A stretch of 64,000 nucleotides of DNA from JAGOTP01 sp964582475 (lineage in GTDB: Bacteria; Patescibacteriota; Patescibacteriia; 2-12-FULL-60-25), in the NCBI GenBank assembly GCA_964582475.1, contig CAZOQS010000001.1, positions 186,001 through 250,000 on the forward strand, in the 5' to 3' direction. The stretch's first letter is position 1; every line of letters starts with the position of its first letter. Shown one piece after another: positions 25,392 through 33,784 of the stretch. The notes under the pieces were generated by a model. The model was given only the letters and a program-made list of their open reading frames with translations. It ran no database searches and was not told where the DNA came from. Both the position numbers and the translations under genes were made by a program.

Positions 25392-27269
25392 ATGACATTC
25401 CCAACGATCTTAAAGAAGAAGCGTGTCTGGGCCCTTATCGTGCTCGTTTTGTTGGTGGGAGGTTACGCTTATGGACGCAGTAAGGCCCCAAAGGGACCAT
25501 TCTATGACACCCAGCCCGTCACACAGGGTGCCGTGAAACAGACGGTTGAAGCGACGGGGCAGGTTGTGCCTCAAGCGCGTATCGATTTGTCTTTTAAAAA
25601 TGGAGGGAAGATTGTCGCGTTGCCCGTCACGGTTGGTGCGCGGATCAAAAAAGGCGATATTCTCGCAACCGTTGATTCAACCGACGCACAGCTGAACGTG
25701 CGCCGAGCTGCTTCAACTGTGTCGTTGGCGTTGGCGAATTTGCGTGCGCGTGAAGCAGGTGAAACCGCTGAAACGATTCGCATTGCTCAGGCGAGCGTCG
25801 ACCAGGCCAAAGCGAACTACCAAAAAGCCGTGAATGACCTTGAAGCGACCAAGCGTTCGGTTGAGGATGAATATAATGTTGCTACGATTGCGGCTGATAC
25901 AGCGCAAAAGAATTTAGATAACGCGCTGAACTCGAATGATCAGACGGTGGTGAATGGATATGTGTCCCTGAAGAACTCTCTTCAAAATGCCGTTGGTCCT
26001 ATCCAAACGGGGTTGGCGGATGGAGATATTCTTCTTGGCGTTGATAACCAGTCAGAGAGCTATCGTTACTACCAGACATTAGGTGCAGGGGACTCTGTTT
26101 CACTTCAAGGAGCGAAGAATTTGTATCCATCTGCGAAAGCAGCGCGTGATGCGGCGTTCCAGAGTGTGCGCGGATTGCCGGCTCAGGCGACGAATTTGCA
26201 GATTCGCCAAGCGGCGGAAACGGTGAAAGATGGCCTTGAAAAAACACAACGCTATTTGGATCTCGTGCAGCGTGCGTTGACGGCCACGGTTGCTTCGGCG
26301 AACTTTACTGCGACCGAGATTGCTTCAAAGAAGTCTCTCATCGATGCCGATCGTGTATCGGTTGGTGCTCAGCTGACAACGGTCACGTCTGCGTTGCAGC
26401 TCGCAACCGGAAATGAACTCGCACGCACGACGAGCCTTGATCAGTTGCGAAATGCGGTTGAAACAGCCAAAGCGAATGTACGTATCGCAGAAACAAGCCG
26501 TACCAACAAAGTACGTGCAGCGGAATCAGCAGTTCAGATTCAGGCGACGGTTGTTGCTTCGGCTCAGGCGAGTCTTGATCAGCGCAAGGCACCACCGCGC
26601 GCGGTCGACTTAGGTGCGTTGCGTGCTCAGGTGCAAGATGCGCAGACAGCCTATACGCAAGCAACAGAACGCTTGAATGATACGCAGATTATCGCGCCGG
26701 TCGATGGTGTGGTGACAGAGGTAAACCCAAAGATTGGAGAGCAGATTATGGCCGGAGCAAAAGTGATCGGAATGATTGCGGAAGAAAAGTTTACGATTGA
26801 AGCACTGATTCCGGAATCCGATATCGCGAAAGTGAATGTGGGACAATCTGCCACCACGACACTCGATTCATTCGGAGACACCCAACCATTTTCGGGAACA
26901 GTGGCATCAGAATATCCTGATCAAACAAAGGTCCAAGATGCGGTCTACTATAAAGCGATCATCGGAATTGAAACGCAGGGGAAGGATGTGAAGCCAGGAA
27001 TGACGGCAAATGTCACCATTCTCACCGCAGAACGCCCAGTAACAACGCTTACTATTCCATCACGCGCCGTTCGTCAGGTAGATGGAAAATCCTCTGTTCA
27101 AGTATTAGTGAATGGCGCGCCCGAGGATCGTTTCATTGTGACGGGTCTTCGCGCAGATGAAGCGCGGATTGAAGTTCTGTCAGGTGTTTCAGAAGGAGAA
27201 CAGGTGATTGTAGGGGAGCTAACGGCGGATGAGTACGCGACGCGTCAAAAAGAATCGGCAACTAAATAA
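25392..27269 (+). CDS. MacA/HlyD-type membrane fusion protein
   Basis: About 625 residues from ATG 25392. One N-terminal transmembrane helix (WALIVLVLLVGGYAYG) is followed by a barrel-sandwich half (TVEATGQVVPQARIDLSFK, VTVGARIKKGDILATVD), a long Ala/Gln-rich coiled coil of about 330 residues, the second half (IIAPVDGVVTEVNPKIGEQI) and a beta-barrel/membrane-proximal domain. The coiled coil is longer than in MacA of proteobacteria. In a cell with one membrane, or an unusual envelope, it may bridge the wall or deliver substrate. ATPase and permease genes follow directly. Confidence 0.85.
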   Translation: MTFPTILKKKRVWALIVLVLLVGGYAYGRSKAPKGPFYDTQPVTQGAVKQTVEATGQVVPQARIDLSFKNGGKIVALPVTVGARIKKGDILATVDSTDAQLNVRRAASTVSLALANLRAREAGETAETIRIAQASVDQAKANYQKAVNDLEATKRSVEDEYNVATIAADTAQKNLDNALNSNDQTVVNGYVSLKNSLQNAVGPIQTGLADGDILLGVDNQSESYRYYQTLGAGDSVSLQGAKNLYPSAKAARDAAFQSVRGLPAQATNLQIRQAAETVKDGLEKTQRYLDLVQRALTATVASANFTATEIASKKSLIDADRVSVGAQLTTVTSALQLATGNELARTTSLDQLRNAVETAKANVRIAETSRTNKVRAAESAVQIQATVVASAQASLDQRKAPPRAVDLGALRAQVQDAQTAYTQATERLNDTQIIAPVDGVVTEVNPKIGEQIMAGAKVIGMIAEEKFTIEALIPESDIAKVNVGQSATTTLDSFGDTQPFSGTVASEYPDQTKVQDAVYYKAIIGIETQGKDVKPGMTANVTILTAERPVTTLTIPSRAVRQVDGKSSVQVLVNGAPEDRFIVTGLRADEARIEVLSGVSEGEQVIVGELTADEYATRQKESATK

Positions 27270-27293
27270 TTAGCGCCTTCTTTTTTGATCAGT

Positions 27294-28028
27294 ATGAAAA
27301 AGTCAGAGAACGTTATTGAAATATCGGATCTGAAGAAGGCCTATGTGAACGAAGACGTAGAAACGCAGGTGCTGCATGGAGTCTCCTTCACGATTCCTCG
27401 AGGGGAGTTTGTCTCGATCATGGGACCTTCAGGATCGGGGAAATCGACTTTGATGCAAATCTTAGGCTTGCTCGACACTCCTTCGAGCGGCGAATTCTTG
27501 TTCGATGGAAAAAAAGTATCCGGCCTCGAGGATGATGAGCTCTCGACACTCCGCGGGGAAAAGATCGGATTCATTTTTCAGGCCTTTAACCTGCTTCCGA
27601 AGACCTCGGTTCTCGAGAATGTGATGTTGCCCCTTCTGTATTCTGAAGTACCTGTTTCTAAGCGCGTTGCGCTTGCGAAAAAAGCCATTGCAACGGTTGG
27701 GCTGACGCATCGAACAGAGAACCTCTCGAACCAGTTATCTGGAGGGGAGCGTCAACGTGTTGCGATTGCTCGTGCCTTAGTTCGAAATCCGGCAGTTATT
27801 TTTGCGGATGAACCCACAGGAAACCTTGATTCAAAATCAGGGAAGCAGGTGATGGACATGCTGCTTAAATTGAATTTAGAAGAGGGGCACACCATCATTT
27901 TAGTCACTCATGAAACGTATACGTCAGAATACGCTGAACGCATTCTGACGCTGAAAGATGGATTGCTTCTGTCTGATCGCTCTGTTCAGAATCGTCGCAG
28001 ATTAGGCGAAGATGCGTTAATCAAATAA
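27294..28028 (+). CDS. ABC transporter ATP-binding protein (MacB/LolD type)
   Basis: 244 residues from ATG 27294. Motifs are Walker A MGPSGSGKSTLMQ, Q-loop FIFQAFNLLP, ABC signature NQLSGGERQRVAIARAL, Walker B VIFADEPTGNLD and H-loop LVTHE. The LDTPSSGEFLFDG and NLLPKTSVLENVMLPLLY segments are typical of the MacB/LolD/FtsE group. It would energise the two FtsX-type permeases that follow, 8 bp downstream. Confidence 0.93.
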   Translation: MKKSENVIEISDLKKAYVNEDVETQVLHGVSFTIPRGEFVSIMGPSGSGKSTLMQILGLLDTPSSGEFLFDGKKVSGLEDDELSTLRGEKIGFIFQAFNLLPKTSVLENVMLPLLYSEVPVSKRVALAKKAIATVGLTHRTENLSNQLSGGERQRVAIARALVRNPAVIFADEPTGNLDSKSGKQVMDMLLKLNLEEGHTIILVTHETYTSEYAERILTLKDGLLLSDRSVQNRRRLGEDALIK

Positions 28029-28036
28029 CGGTTTCT

Positions 28037-29257
28037 ATGAAGATCAGGGATCTCATTGGAAGCGCCTTTAAGAGCTTGCTTCGTGCCGGGAGCCGATCGG
28101 TGCTCACGATGTTGGGAATCGTGATCGGAATTCTGTCGGTCATCTTAGTATTGTCGATTGGTGAGGCTGCGCAGCGTTATATTATTGATCAAGTAGCGGT
28201 CTTTGGATCAGACCTTGTCCAGATTGCAAATGGTCCAAAGGAACCGTCCGCGGGTTCAACCCCAACCGCGTTCGTAAGGCAATCACTTACATTTAAAGAT
28301 TATCAGGATCTTCAGCGGGCACCTTGGGTGACGGAGGTTGTCGCGGGGGTGACGCTGAATGATGTGGCGCGTATCAATGGGGATGATGTTGCCGTATCCG
28401 TCGCAGGAACGTCGCCAGATGAGCTTGCGATTTATGGTTTGCAGGTTGCCCAGGGACAATTTTTTACAGAAACAGAGCTTGATGGTCGCGCACGCGTTGC
28501 GGTGCTGGGTTGGAAGATCGCGAAGTCGGCATTTGGTCAAGAGGATCCAATCGGAAAAACGATCAGTCTGAACAAGCAGCTGTTTCGTATCACGGGTGTC
28601 ATGGAGGAAGCGGGAACGAAGTCGTTTCAAGACCTAGATAAACGGGTCTATATTCCGGTTTCATCTGCGTTGGATGTCTATAATCGTAAATTTGTTCAAG
28701 GTATTTCGCTGAAGACGGACTTAGCCTTGAGCGATGCGATTCGTCGAACAGAGGAGTTTGTACGAGATCGTCATAATATTACAGACATAAACGACGACGA
28801 CTTCCATATTCAGACGCAGGATGATGCGATTCGAAATACACAGCAGATTACCAGCATTCTTCAGATTTTACTGGCGTCGATCGCAGCAATTTCGCTGGTT
28901 GTCGGTGGAATTGGAATCATGAACATCATGTATGTGACCGTGACAGAGCGTATTAAAGAGATTGGGTTACGAAAATCGATTGGTGCGCGTCGGGGAGATA
29001 TTCTGGGACAATTTTTGGTGGAAGCGGTTGTTCTTACGACGCTTGGGGGAATTATTGGGATCATCCTTGGTATTGGACTGACCTGGCTTGCGATCGCGGC
29101 CATCTCTTCTTTCCAGTCTGGCTGGACCTTTGGTATTTCCTCCAAAGGCGTCATCCTTGGACTCGGTGTTTCCACGGCAATTGGAATCGTTTTTGGATAC
29201 GCACCAGCGCGAAGCGCGTCTGCTCTGAGTCCTATTGAAGCATTACGCCACGAATAA
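28037..29257 (+). CDS. MacB-type ABC permease, first of a tandem pair
   Basis: 406 residues. An N-terminal helix (VLTMLGIVIGILSVILVLSIG) precedes a periplasmic MacB-PCD domain and three C-terminal helices with the FtsX domain (VVGGIGIMNIMYVTVTERIKEIGLRKSIGA region). Family members pump peptides, antibiotics or lipids by a mechanotransmission cycle rather than through a channel. The next gene, 1 bp away, encodes a paralogue. Confidence 0.9.
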   Translation: MKIRDLIGSAFKSLLRAGSRSVLTMLGIVIGILSVILVLSIGEAAQRYIIDQVAVFGSDLVQIANGPKEPSAGSTPTAFVRQSLTFKDYQDLQRAPWVTEVVAGVTLNDVARINGDDVAVSVAGTSPDELAIYGLQVAQGQFFTETELDGRARVAVLGWKIAKSAFGQEDPIGKTISLNKQLFRITGVMEEAGTKSFQDLDKRVYIPVSSALDVYNRKFVQGISLKTDLALSDAIRRTEEFVRDRHNITDINDDDFHIQTQDDAIRNTQQITSILQILLASIAAISLVVGGIGIMNIMYVTVTERIKEIGLRKSIGARRGDILGQFLVEAVVLTTLGGIIGIILGIGLTWLAIAAISSFQSGWTFGISSKGVILGLGVSTAIGIVFGYAPARSASALSPIEALRHE

Positions 29258-29258
29258 T

Positions 29259-30497
29259 ATGAAACTTCGAGATCTCTTTGTTATTGCGCAAGAAAGTATT
29301 CGTCGTACGCGTGGACGCGCAGCGCTGACCATGTTGGGAATTGTGATCGGGATCGCTTCCGTGATCGTGATGTTATCCGTTGGACAAGCGGCAGAAGGCT
29401 ATCTCTTATCGCAGATCGCTTCATTTGGATCGGACATGATTTTTGTTGCAAACGGACGAGGGGATACGAGAGAAGGTGGTCCTCCGAGTAACGGGATTAA
29501 AGAAAGTCTCACACCGGATGATTATTACGCATTGCGTAAACTCCCATGGGTAAAGACGGCGACTCCCTCAGTGATCGTGAGCGATCTACTCACGGTTGAC
29601 TCGGTGAATGTATTAGCTCAAGTGAGCGGAAGCGCTCCAGAGGAGGTCGCCGTGTACTCCGTGCGTCCTGCGCTGGGTCGGTTCTTTTCTGAAGATGATA
29701 TTGTCTCGCGTCGCGCCGTGATGGTGATGGGGCCAGCGATTGCGAAGCGGATGTTTGGGACGATTGAGCCAATTGGACAGTCTATTCGACTTGGAAAAAA
29801 ATCCTATCGTGTGATCGGAGTGATGGAACCGGGAGGGACGCGATTCTTTAGTAACGTTGATGATCAAGTGTATATTCCGTTCACGACAGCACTTGAACAG
29901 TACAATCGAACGAATTTGAATTTTATCTCGCTCAAGCCGGTTTCTGGGGTGGCTGTACGTGATGCGATGGAGCGTACGCGGATCACGTTGCGCGACACAC
30001 ATCGAATTGATAATCCGGCAGCCCTTCTCTCGAAGGATGATTTTCGAGTGGCTTCACAAGAGGATGCGATTCGAAGTGCGGGGGCGATTGGCCAAGTTCT
30101 TCAGATTCTTCTCGCGTCTGTCGCCGGAATTTCGTTGATTGTAGGGGGAATCGGCATCATGAATATCATGCTTGTTACCGTGACTGAGCGCACACGTGAG
30201 ATTGGATTGAGAAAGTCGATCGGAGCAAAACGCAGCGATATCTTGGGTCAGTTTGTGATTGAAGCGGTTTGTCTCACCTTTGTTGGAGGCGTGATAGGGA
30301 TTCTTGTGGGGCTGGTGCTATCGTACGGGGGTATTGCGATTATTTCTCAGTTCCAAACGGGTTGGAGTTTGGTCTTCCCAGGGGATGCGATTCTCCTTGC
30401 AACCGTTGTTTCGACGGTGATTGGGTTGGTCTTCGGCTATTATCCTGCGCGCAAAGCGGCTACACTTTCTCCGATTGAAGCCCTGCGCTATGAGTAG
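29259..30497 (+). CDS. MacB-type ABC permease, second of a tandem pair
   Basis: 412 residues from ATG 29259. It has the same layout as the preceding permease: TMLGIVIGIASVIVMLSVG helix, periplasmic domain, and SLIVGGIGIMNIMLVTVTER with two more helices. Conserved segments shared with its neighbour show an old gene duplication. A single ATPase gene serves both, so a heterodimeric permease is likely, though each could pair with itself. The stop overlaps the start of the methyltransferase gene. Confidence 0.9.
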   Translation: MKLRDLFVIAQESIRRTRGRAALTMLGIVIGIASVIVMLSVGQAAEGYLLSQIASFGSDMIFVANGRGDTREGGPPSNGIKESLTPDDYYALRKLPWVKTATPSVIVSDLLTVDSVNVLAQVSGSAPEEVAVYSVRPALGRFFSEDDIVSRRAVMVMGPAIAKRMFGTIEPIGQSIRLGKKSYRVIGVMEPGGTRFFSNVDDQVYIPFTTALEQYNRTNLNFISLKPVSGVAVRDAMERTRITLRDTHRIDNPAALLSKDDFRVASQEDAIRSAGAIGQVLQILLASVAGISLIVGGIGIMNIMLVTVTERTREIGLRKSIGAKRSDILGQFVIEAVCLTFVGGVIGILVGLVLSYGGIAIISQFQTGWSLVFPGDAILLATVVSTVIGLVFGYYPARKAATLSPIEALRYE

Positions 30498-31014
30498 CCT
30501 CCGCGAACTCTTTTTTATCACTCTCTCCCTGGGGATCATTCTCGGTGGCACCTTTTTGATCGGTCGTTCCTTTGGCGGCCTCTTTGCCGGGGCTCCGTAT
30601 GTGCCTGTCCGAAAGAGAGATATCAAGGATGCGATGAGTCTCGCGAAGATTGTGCCTGGCGAGTGGATGGCTGACCTAGGGTGTGGTGATGGTCGGATCT
30701 TGCTCGGGGCGCTTGAACAGGGGGCGAATGTTGTGGGCTACGAAATTAGTCCTGTGCTAGCTTGGATTTCGCGCTATCGCGTTCGCCACTTCAAAGATCG
30801 TGCCACGATTCTCCGGAAAAACTTTTTTCATGAAGATTTGTCTAAGTTTGACGTCTTGTGCGTCTTCCAGTTGATTCGCCTGATGCCACGACTCGAAGCG
30901 CAGTTAAACAGGCAGGCGAAGCCAGGGGCGCGAGTGATTAGTTTTGCGTTTGACATGCCGGGCTGGAAGCTGGTTGAGCAAAAGGGGATCGCGAAGTTAT
31001 TTATCAAAGGATAA
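30490..31014 (+). CDS. Membrane-anchored SAM methyltransferase-like protein
   Basis: 174 residues from ATG 30490, overlapping the permease stop (ATGAGTAG). An N-terminal transmembrane helix (FFITLSLGIILGGTFLIG) comes before the Rossmann core: ADLGCGDGRILLGALEQG (SAM motif I) and VVGYEISPVLAWISR (acidic loop). It is short for the family, with a simple C-terminus. Co-translation with the transporter suggests a membrane substrate, which is inference. Confidence 0.75.
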   Translation: MSSLRELFFITLSLGIILGGTFLIGRSFGGLFAGAPYVPVRKRDIKDAMSLAKIVPGEWMADLGCGDGRILLGALEQGANVVGYEISPVLAWISRYRVRHFKDRATILRKNFFHEDLSKFDVLCVFQLIRLMPRLEAQLNRQAKPGARVISFAFDMPGWKLVEQKGIAKLFIKG

Positions 31015-31022
31015 CCATGCGC

Positions 31023-31028
31023 TACAGT
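31023..31028 (+). promoter_or_regulatory. -10 box TACAGT for the 549-residue gene
   Basis: TACAGT lies 10 nt before ATG 31039; the mRNA leader would be 3-4 nt. No clear -35. Confidence 0.35.
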
Positions 31029-31038
31029 AGGCGGCGAT

Positions 31039-32688
31039 ATGGGTTCCGAAAAGTACCAAGCGCTTACTTCCCAAGATTCGTCTAAAGAAAGCCTCCCCTC
31101 TGAACCAGTAGCGGAGACGTATACGGCTGGAGAGAGGTTGAAAGATGTCCTGGAGCATATTCGGGCAAAAGAAGCTGTTCAGGGACCTGAACAGCTGCGA
31201 TTCCGGACCAGTATTCTGGCGGATGGAGGATCGATTGAAAATCAGCAAATGCACTTCATGCAGGTGGAAGGGGATGAATCGCGGGCGGGGCATGTAGAAG
31301 TTGCCTTCAAATTAACGTCTGCCTGCTATGAGCTCGCCAAGACGCGCTTTGCTCAGGCGGAGGTTCAGCCGCTCGCCTTCAAGAATAAGGCAGGGGAGGT
31401 CATTCCCTTTTCTGATGGCTGGACGATACAGGTAAAAGAAGGAGTGAGGCTGCACTTGGCCCAAGCTACACGAGCCATTCCAGAAAAAGAAGCGATCGAG
31501 AGTCGAAGTTCGCTCGGGTATGTGCGCGTGGAGATTGATGAAGATCTGTTAACTCATCCGGAAGCAATAGGAGACGAGCTGGAGATGCTCCTCGAGAGTC
31601 ACTTCCAGATCCCAAAGGCGCTGGCGGTTCCTGGGATGGAGCAGCAAGAACGTTACAAGAAGGCTCGCTATGCCTGGCTACAGAAGCGATCCGTCGACGA
31701 AATAGATGAACAGGAGTGGGCGACAATTTCTCCGCGCTTAAAACGAGAGGCGGTTGCGCCGAATCATTCGACGTTTGTACTAGAAGGGCGTTCCAAAGAG
31801 CTCTGGGAGCGTTCACGGTATGCGTGTTACCACGCGGTTCATGGCGGCCCAGAGCAGATCGTATCTATGTTCCAGGCCGGTGGTTTGATGAGTACAACCT
31901 CTCGTTATGAGCGAGGGATGTTCATTTCGGGAATGTCTTCCGTGGATGACATTCGCGTAGGTGGAGCGGATTATGCTTTTACACGTATTGCGACAGAGGC
32001 GTCCCTGAAGCTCCTTTCAGCGTATGCGAAGGAGAATGACATGGGAAAAGAGCTGAACGACGCCCTGCAGCTCAACCGAGCTTACACAGAGGGAAAACCC
32101 TTCATTGTTTTTGAGCCGGATCTGTTAGATCGAACGGATGCGTTTTCCTACAACGACGATAAATCGGGAACTACGGCTCCAGCGGAATTCACGAATCGTC
32201 AATCGATGGATGAGGTGTTTCATACTCAGGCGACGGTTCTTGGAAACAGTTTTTCCACCAACGAAACGATGTTTCAGGCGGGGATTGGTGCGCAAAAAAT
32301 GAAATTTATCGTCTGTCATCCACAAATATCAACGGAAGAAGCGCTTACGTTTTTGAAGGAAAAAGAAATAACAACGATTGAAGGGGTGTCGATCGATCAG
32401 TTATCAGAAATGGAGCCTCTGGCTCTAAGGCAGGTGCTAGAGGGGGCTCGAGCAGAGCTTGATAAAAAAATAGACGACTATGTTGAAGAAAAGAGACGAC
32501 AAGGGGTGTATGGAGATAATTCGCGCAGCCGCTTCTTTAAGGTCATGAATGACTTACGTGATCAACGTGGGGAGATGTTGGCGGTATTTCGAGCTGCAGG
32601 GATTGAAAAAATAGGGAAACGTAGCATTAATGAGGCGATCGTGACGGCAAGAACCTACTTCGACTTAATTGACCTGTCCGCCGCCTAA
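31039..32688 (+). CDS. Large protein of unknown function with ADP-ribosyltransferase-like motifs
   Basis: 549 residues, no signal peptide or transmembrane helix. The N-terminal 240 residues are charged and mixed alpha/beta. Residues 262-316 hold a distinct block: ACYHAVHGG, then GGLMSTTSRYERGM, then SGMSSVDDIRVGGADYAFTR. About 90 residues on come SMDEVF and NSFSTNETMFQAGIG. A His, an STS-like motif and a late Glu in this order recall R-S-E/H-type ADP-ribosyltransferases, but I cannot confirm the fold. The C-terminal 120 residues look helical. A 114-residue gene follows 6 bp downstream. Confidence 0.6.
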   Translation: MGSEKYQALTSQDSSKESLPSEPVAETYTAGERLKDVLEHIRAKEAVQGPEQLRFRTSILADGGSIENQQMHFMQVEGDESRAGHVEVAFKLTSACYELAKTRFAQAEVQPLAFKNKAGEVIPFSDGWTIQVKEGVRLHLAQATRAIPEKEAIESRSSLGYVRVEIDEDLLTHPEAIGDELEMLLESHFQIPKALAVPGMEQQERYKKARYAWLQKRSVDEIDEQEWATISPRLKREAVAPNHSTFVLEGRSKELWERSRYACYHAVHGGPEQIVSMFQAGGLMSTTSRYERGMFISGMSSVDDIRVGGADYAFTRIATEASLKLLSAYAKENDMGKELNDALQLNRAYTEGKPFIVFEPDLLDRTDAFSYNDDKSGTTAPAEFTNRQSMDEVFHTQATVLGNSFSTNETMFQAGIGAQKMKFIVCHPQISTEEALTFLKEKEITTIEGVSIDQLSEMEPLALRQVLEGARAELDKKIDDYVEEKRRQGVYGDNSRSRFFKVMNDLRDQRGEMLAVFRAAGIEKIGKRSINEAIVTARTYFDLIDLSAA

Positions 32689-32694
32689 TACGTT

Positions 32695-33039
32695 ATGGCA
32701 TTTCCACTCCCTGTAGACCTCATCGCTCTCCCTGGTCGCGTCTATCTTGTCCAACATCCCACGGATATCTCTGTTCTTATTGCAGTAGATGTGAAATACA
32801 GCGCGGACTGGGTTGGTTGGTTCGACACCGTTCGCGAACGGGTGATGAGACTGAGGCTGCCAATGACCGTAACTGAAGAACGTATCAGCTTTGAACGGTT
32901 AGACGGAGCAGGTGGCGTTTACACGCTTGTACCGCTGACGCTAGGGCTGTATCAGTCGCATGTCCGTCATCGATTGGCGGGTGGAAAGGATTTTGCCACG
33001 GAAGAGGACCTTTTGGCTGCATTCGAACAAACCGGTTAA
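32695..33039 (+). CDS. Small protein of unknown function, partner of the 549-residue protein
   Basis: 114 residues starting 6 bp after the previous stop, so almost certainly co-transcribed. It is a mixed alpha/beta globular-looking protein (VYLVQHPTDISVLIAVDV, ITFERLDGAGGVYTLVPL-like beta segments) with no export signal. No family recognised. If the upstream protein is an ADP-ribosyltransferase effector, an immunity or regulatory role is possible; that is speculation. A strong terminator follows the stop. Confidence 0.55.
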   Translation: MAFPLPVDLIALPGRVYLVQHPTDISVLIAVDVKYSADWVGWFDTVRERVMRLRLPMTVTEERISFERLDGAGGVYTLVPLTLGLYQSHVRHRLAGGKDFATEEDLLAAFEQTG

Positions 33040-33041
33040 AT

Positions 33042-33073
33042 ACAAAACCCCTCGGGCAAACGAGGGGTTTTGT
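33042..33073. terminator. Bidirectional terminator between the 114-residue gene and tRNA-Val
   Basis: ACAAAACCCCTCG pairs with CGAGGGGTTTTGT over 13 bp with a 6-nt loop. T-runs are present on both strands, and the tRNA on the minus strand ends 2 bp away. Confidence 0.85.
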
Positions 33074-33074
33074 G

Positions 33075-33151
33075 TGGTGCGCGTATCTGGATTCGAACCA
33101 GAGACCTCCACAATGTCAATGTGGCGCTCTAACCAACTGAGCTATACGCGC
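33075..33151 (-). tRNA. tRNA-Val (anticodon GAC)
   Basis: 77 nt with the CCA end encoded. Acceptor stem GCGCGTA/TACGCGC, D-arm AGCTCAGTTGGTTAGAGC, anticodon stem CCACA/TGTGG around the loop TTGACAT, T-arm with GGTTCGAATCC, discriminator A. Confidence 0.97.
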
Positions 33152-33168
33152 GGGTTTTGAACGTCGAA

Positions 33169-33197
33169 ATCATAGCGGAGACCCTTCGCTCCGTCAA
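33169..33197 (-). promoter_or_regulatory. Promoter of tRNA-Val
   Basis: On the minus strand TTGACG (33192-33197), 17 bp, TATGAT (33169-33174), 17 nt before the mature tRNA 5' end. Confidence 0.7.
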
Positions 33198-33273
33198 CCA
33201 GTTGTCGGCGTTTTCGTCCGTATGGTATCCTAAGGGCAACTCTTAATTCTCACCCTCCACCACGCTCTTTCCT

Positions 33274-33729
33274 ATGGACGCCAAGCCTCTCAAACGCCGC
33301 ACGATCCGCCGCCGCTCCGCCCCTCTTGTCATGGACGACAGCCTTTCCGCTACCCCTGACCAGCAAATGAGCGCTGTCTGTGGACATTCTGCCTGCGGAG
33401 TCAGCTGTAACGTGCACTATGCCGGTCCAACGACCTCGATCGCGGATCACCATGCCGGTCATGCAGCTCGTGGCACGAATCACGTCTGGGCTGCCGCTAT
33501 CGTGAGTGGCTTGGCAGTGGTGTTGACGGGCGCAATCGCCTACAGCTCGGTGGAGGCAAGTTCGGCAAGTTCATCCGTTGGTACGGCGATCGTTGTTCAG
33601 TCCGAAGTGGACCGCTTGGTTGAGCGCTTGAATACACTCGAGGTCCAGTTGCGTGACGTGAAGACGGCTTGTGCGGCCGGAGGGGACAACCAGCTCCCAA
33701 TGGCTCCTGATGCAATTGACGGACGCTAA
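33274..33729 (+). CDS. Single-pass membrane protein with Cys/His-rich N-terminus
   Basis: 151 residues. A basic start (PLKRRTIRRRSAP) is followed by a Cys/His-rich region, CGHSACGVSCNVHYAG and DHHAGHAARGTNH (about residues 36-69), then one transmembrane helix (WAAAIVSGLAVVLTGAIAY) and a short coiled coil (VDRLVERLNTLEVQLRDV). The Cys and His spacing could hold metal, but no known motif fits. No family is recognised. It is a single-gene unit ended by a perfect palindromic terminator. Confidence 0.5.
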   Translation: MDAKPLKRRTIRRRSAPLVMDDSLSATPDQQMSAVCGHSACGVSCNVHYAGPTTSIADHHAGHAARGTNHVWAAAIVSGLAVVLTGAIAYSSVEASSASSSVGTAIVVQSEVDRLVERLNTLEVQLRDVKTACAAGGDNQLPMAPDAIDGR

Positions 33730-33749
33730 GATCAAAACAAGAATCGACG

Positions 33750-33775
33750 AAAAGACCGCCAGCTGGCGGTCTTTT
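33750..33775. terminator. Palindromic terminator
   Basis: AAAAGACCGCCAG and its exact complement form a 26-bp perfect palindrome ending in TTTT. It lies between convergent genes and should work in both directions. Confidence 0.8.
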
Positions 33776-33784
33776 GAATAGGGC

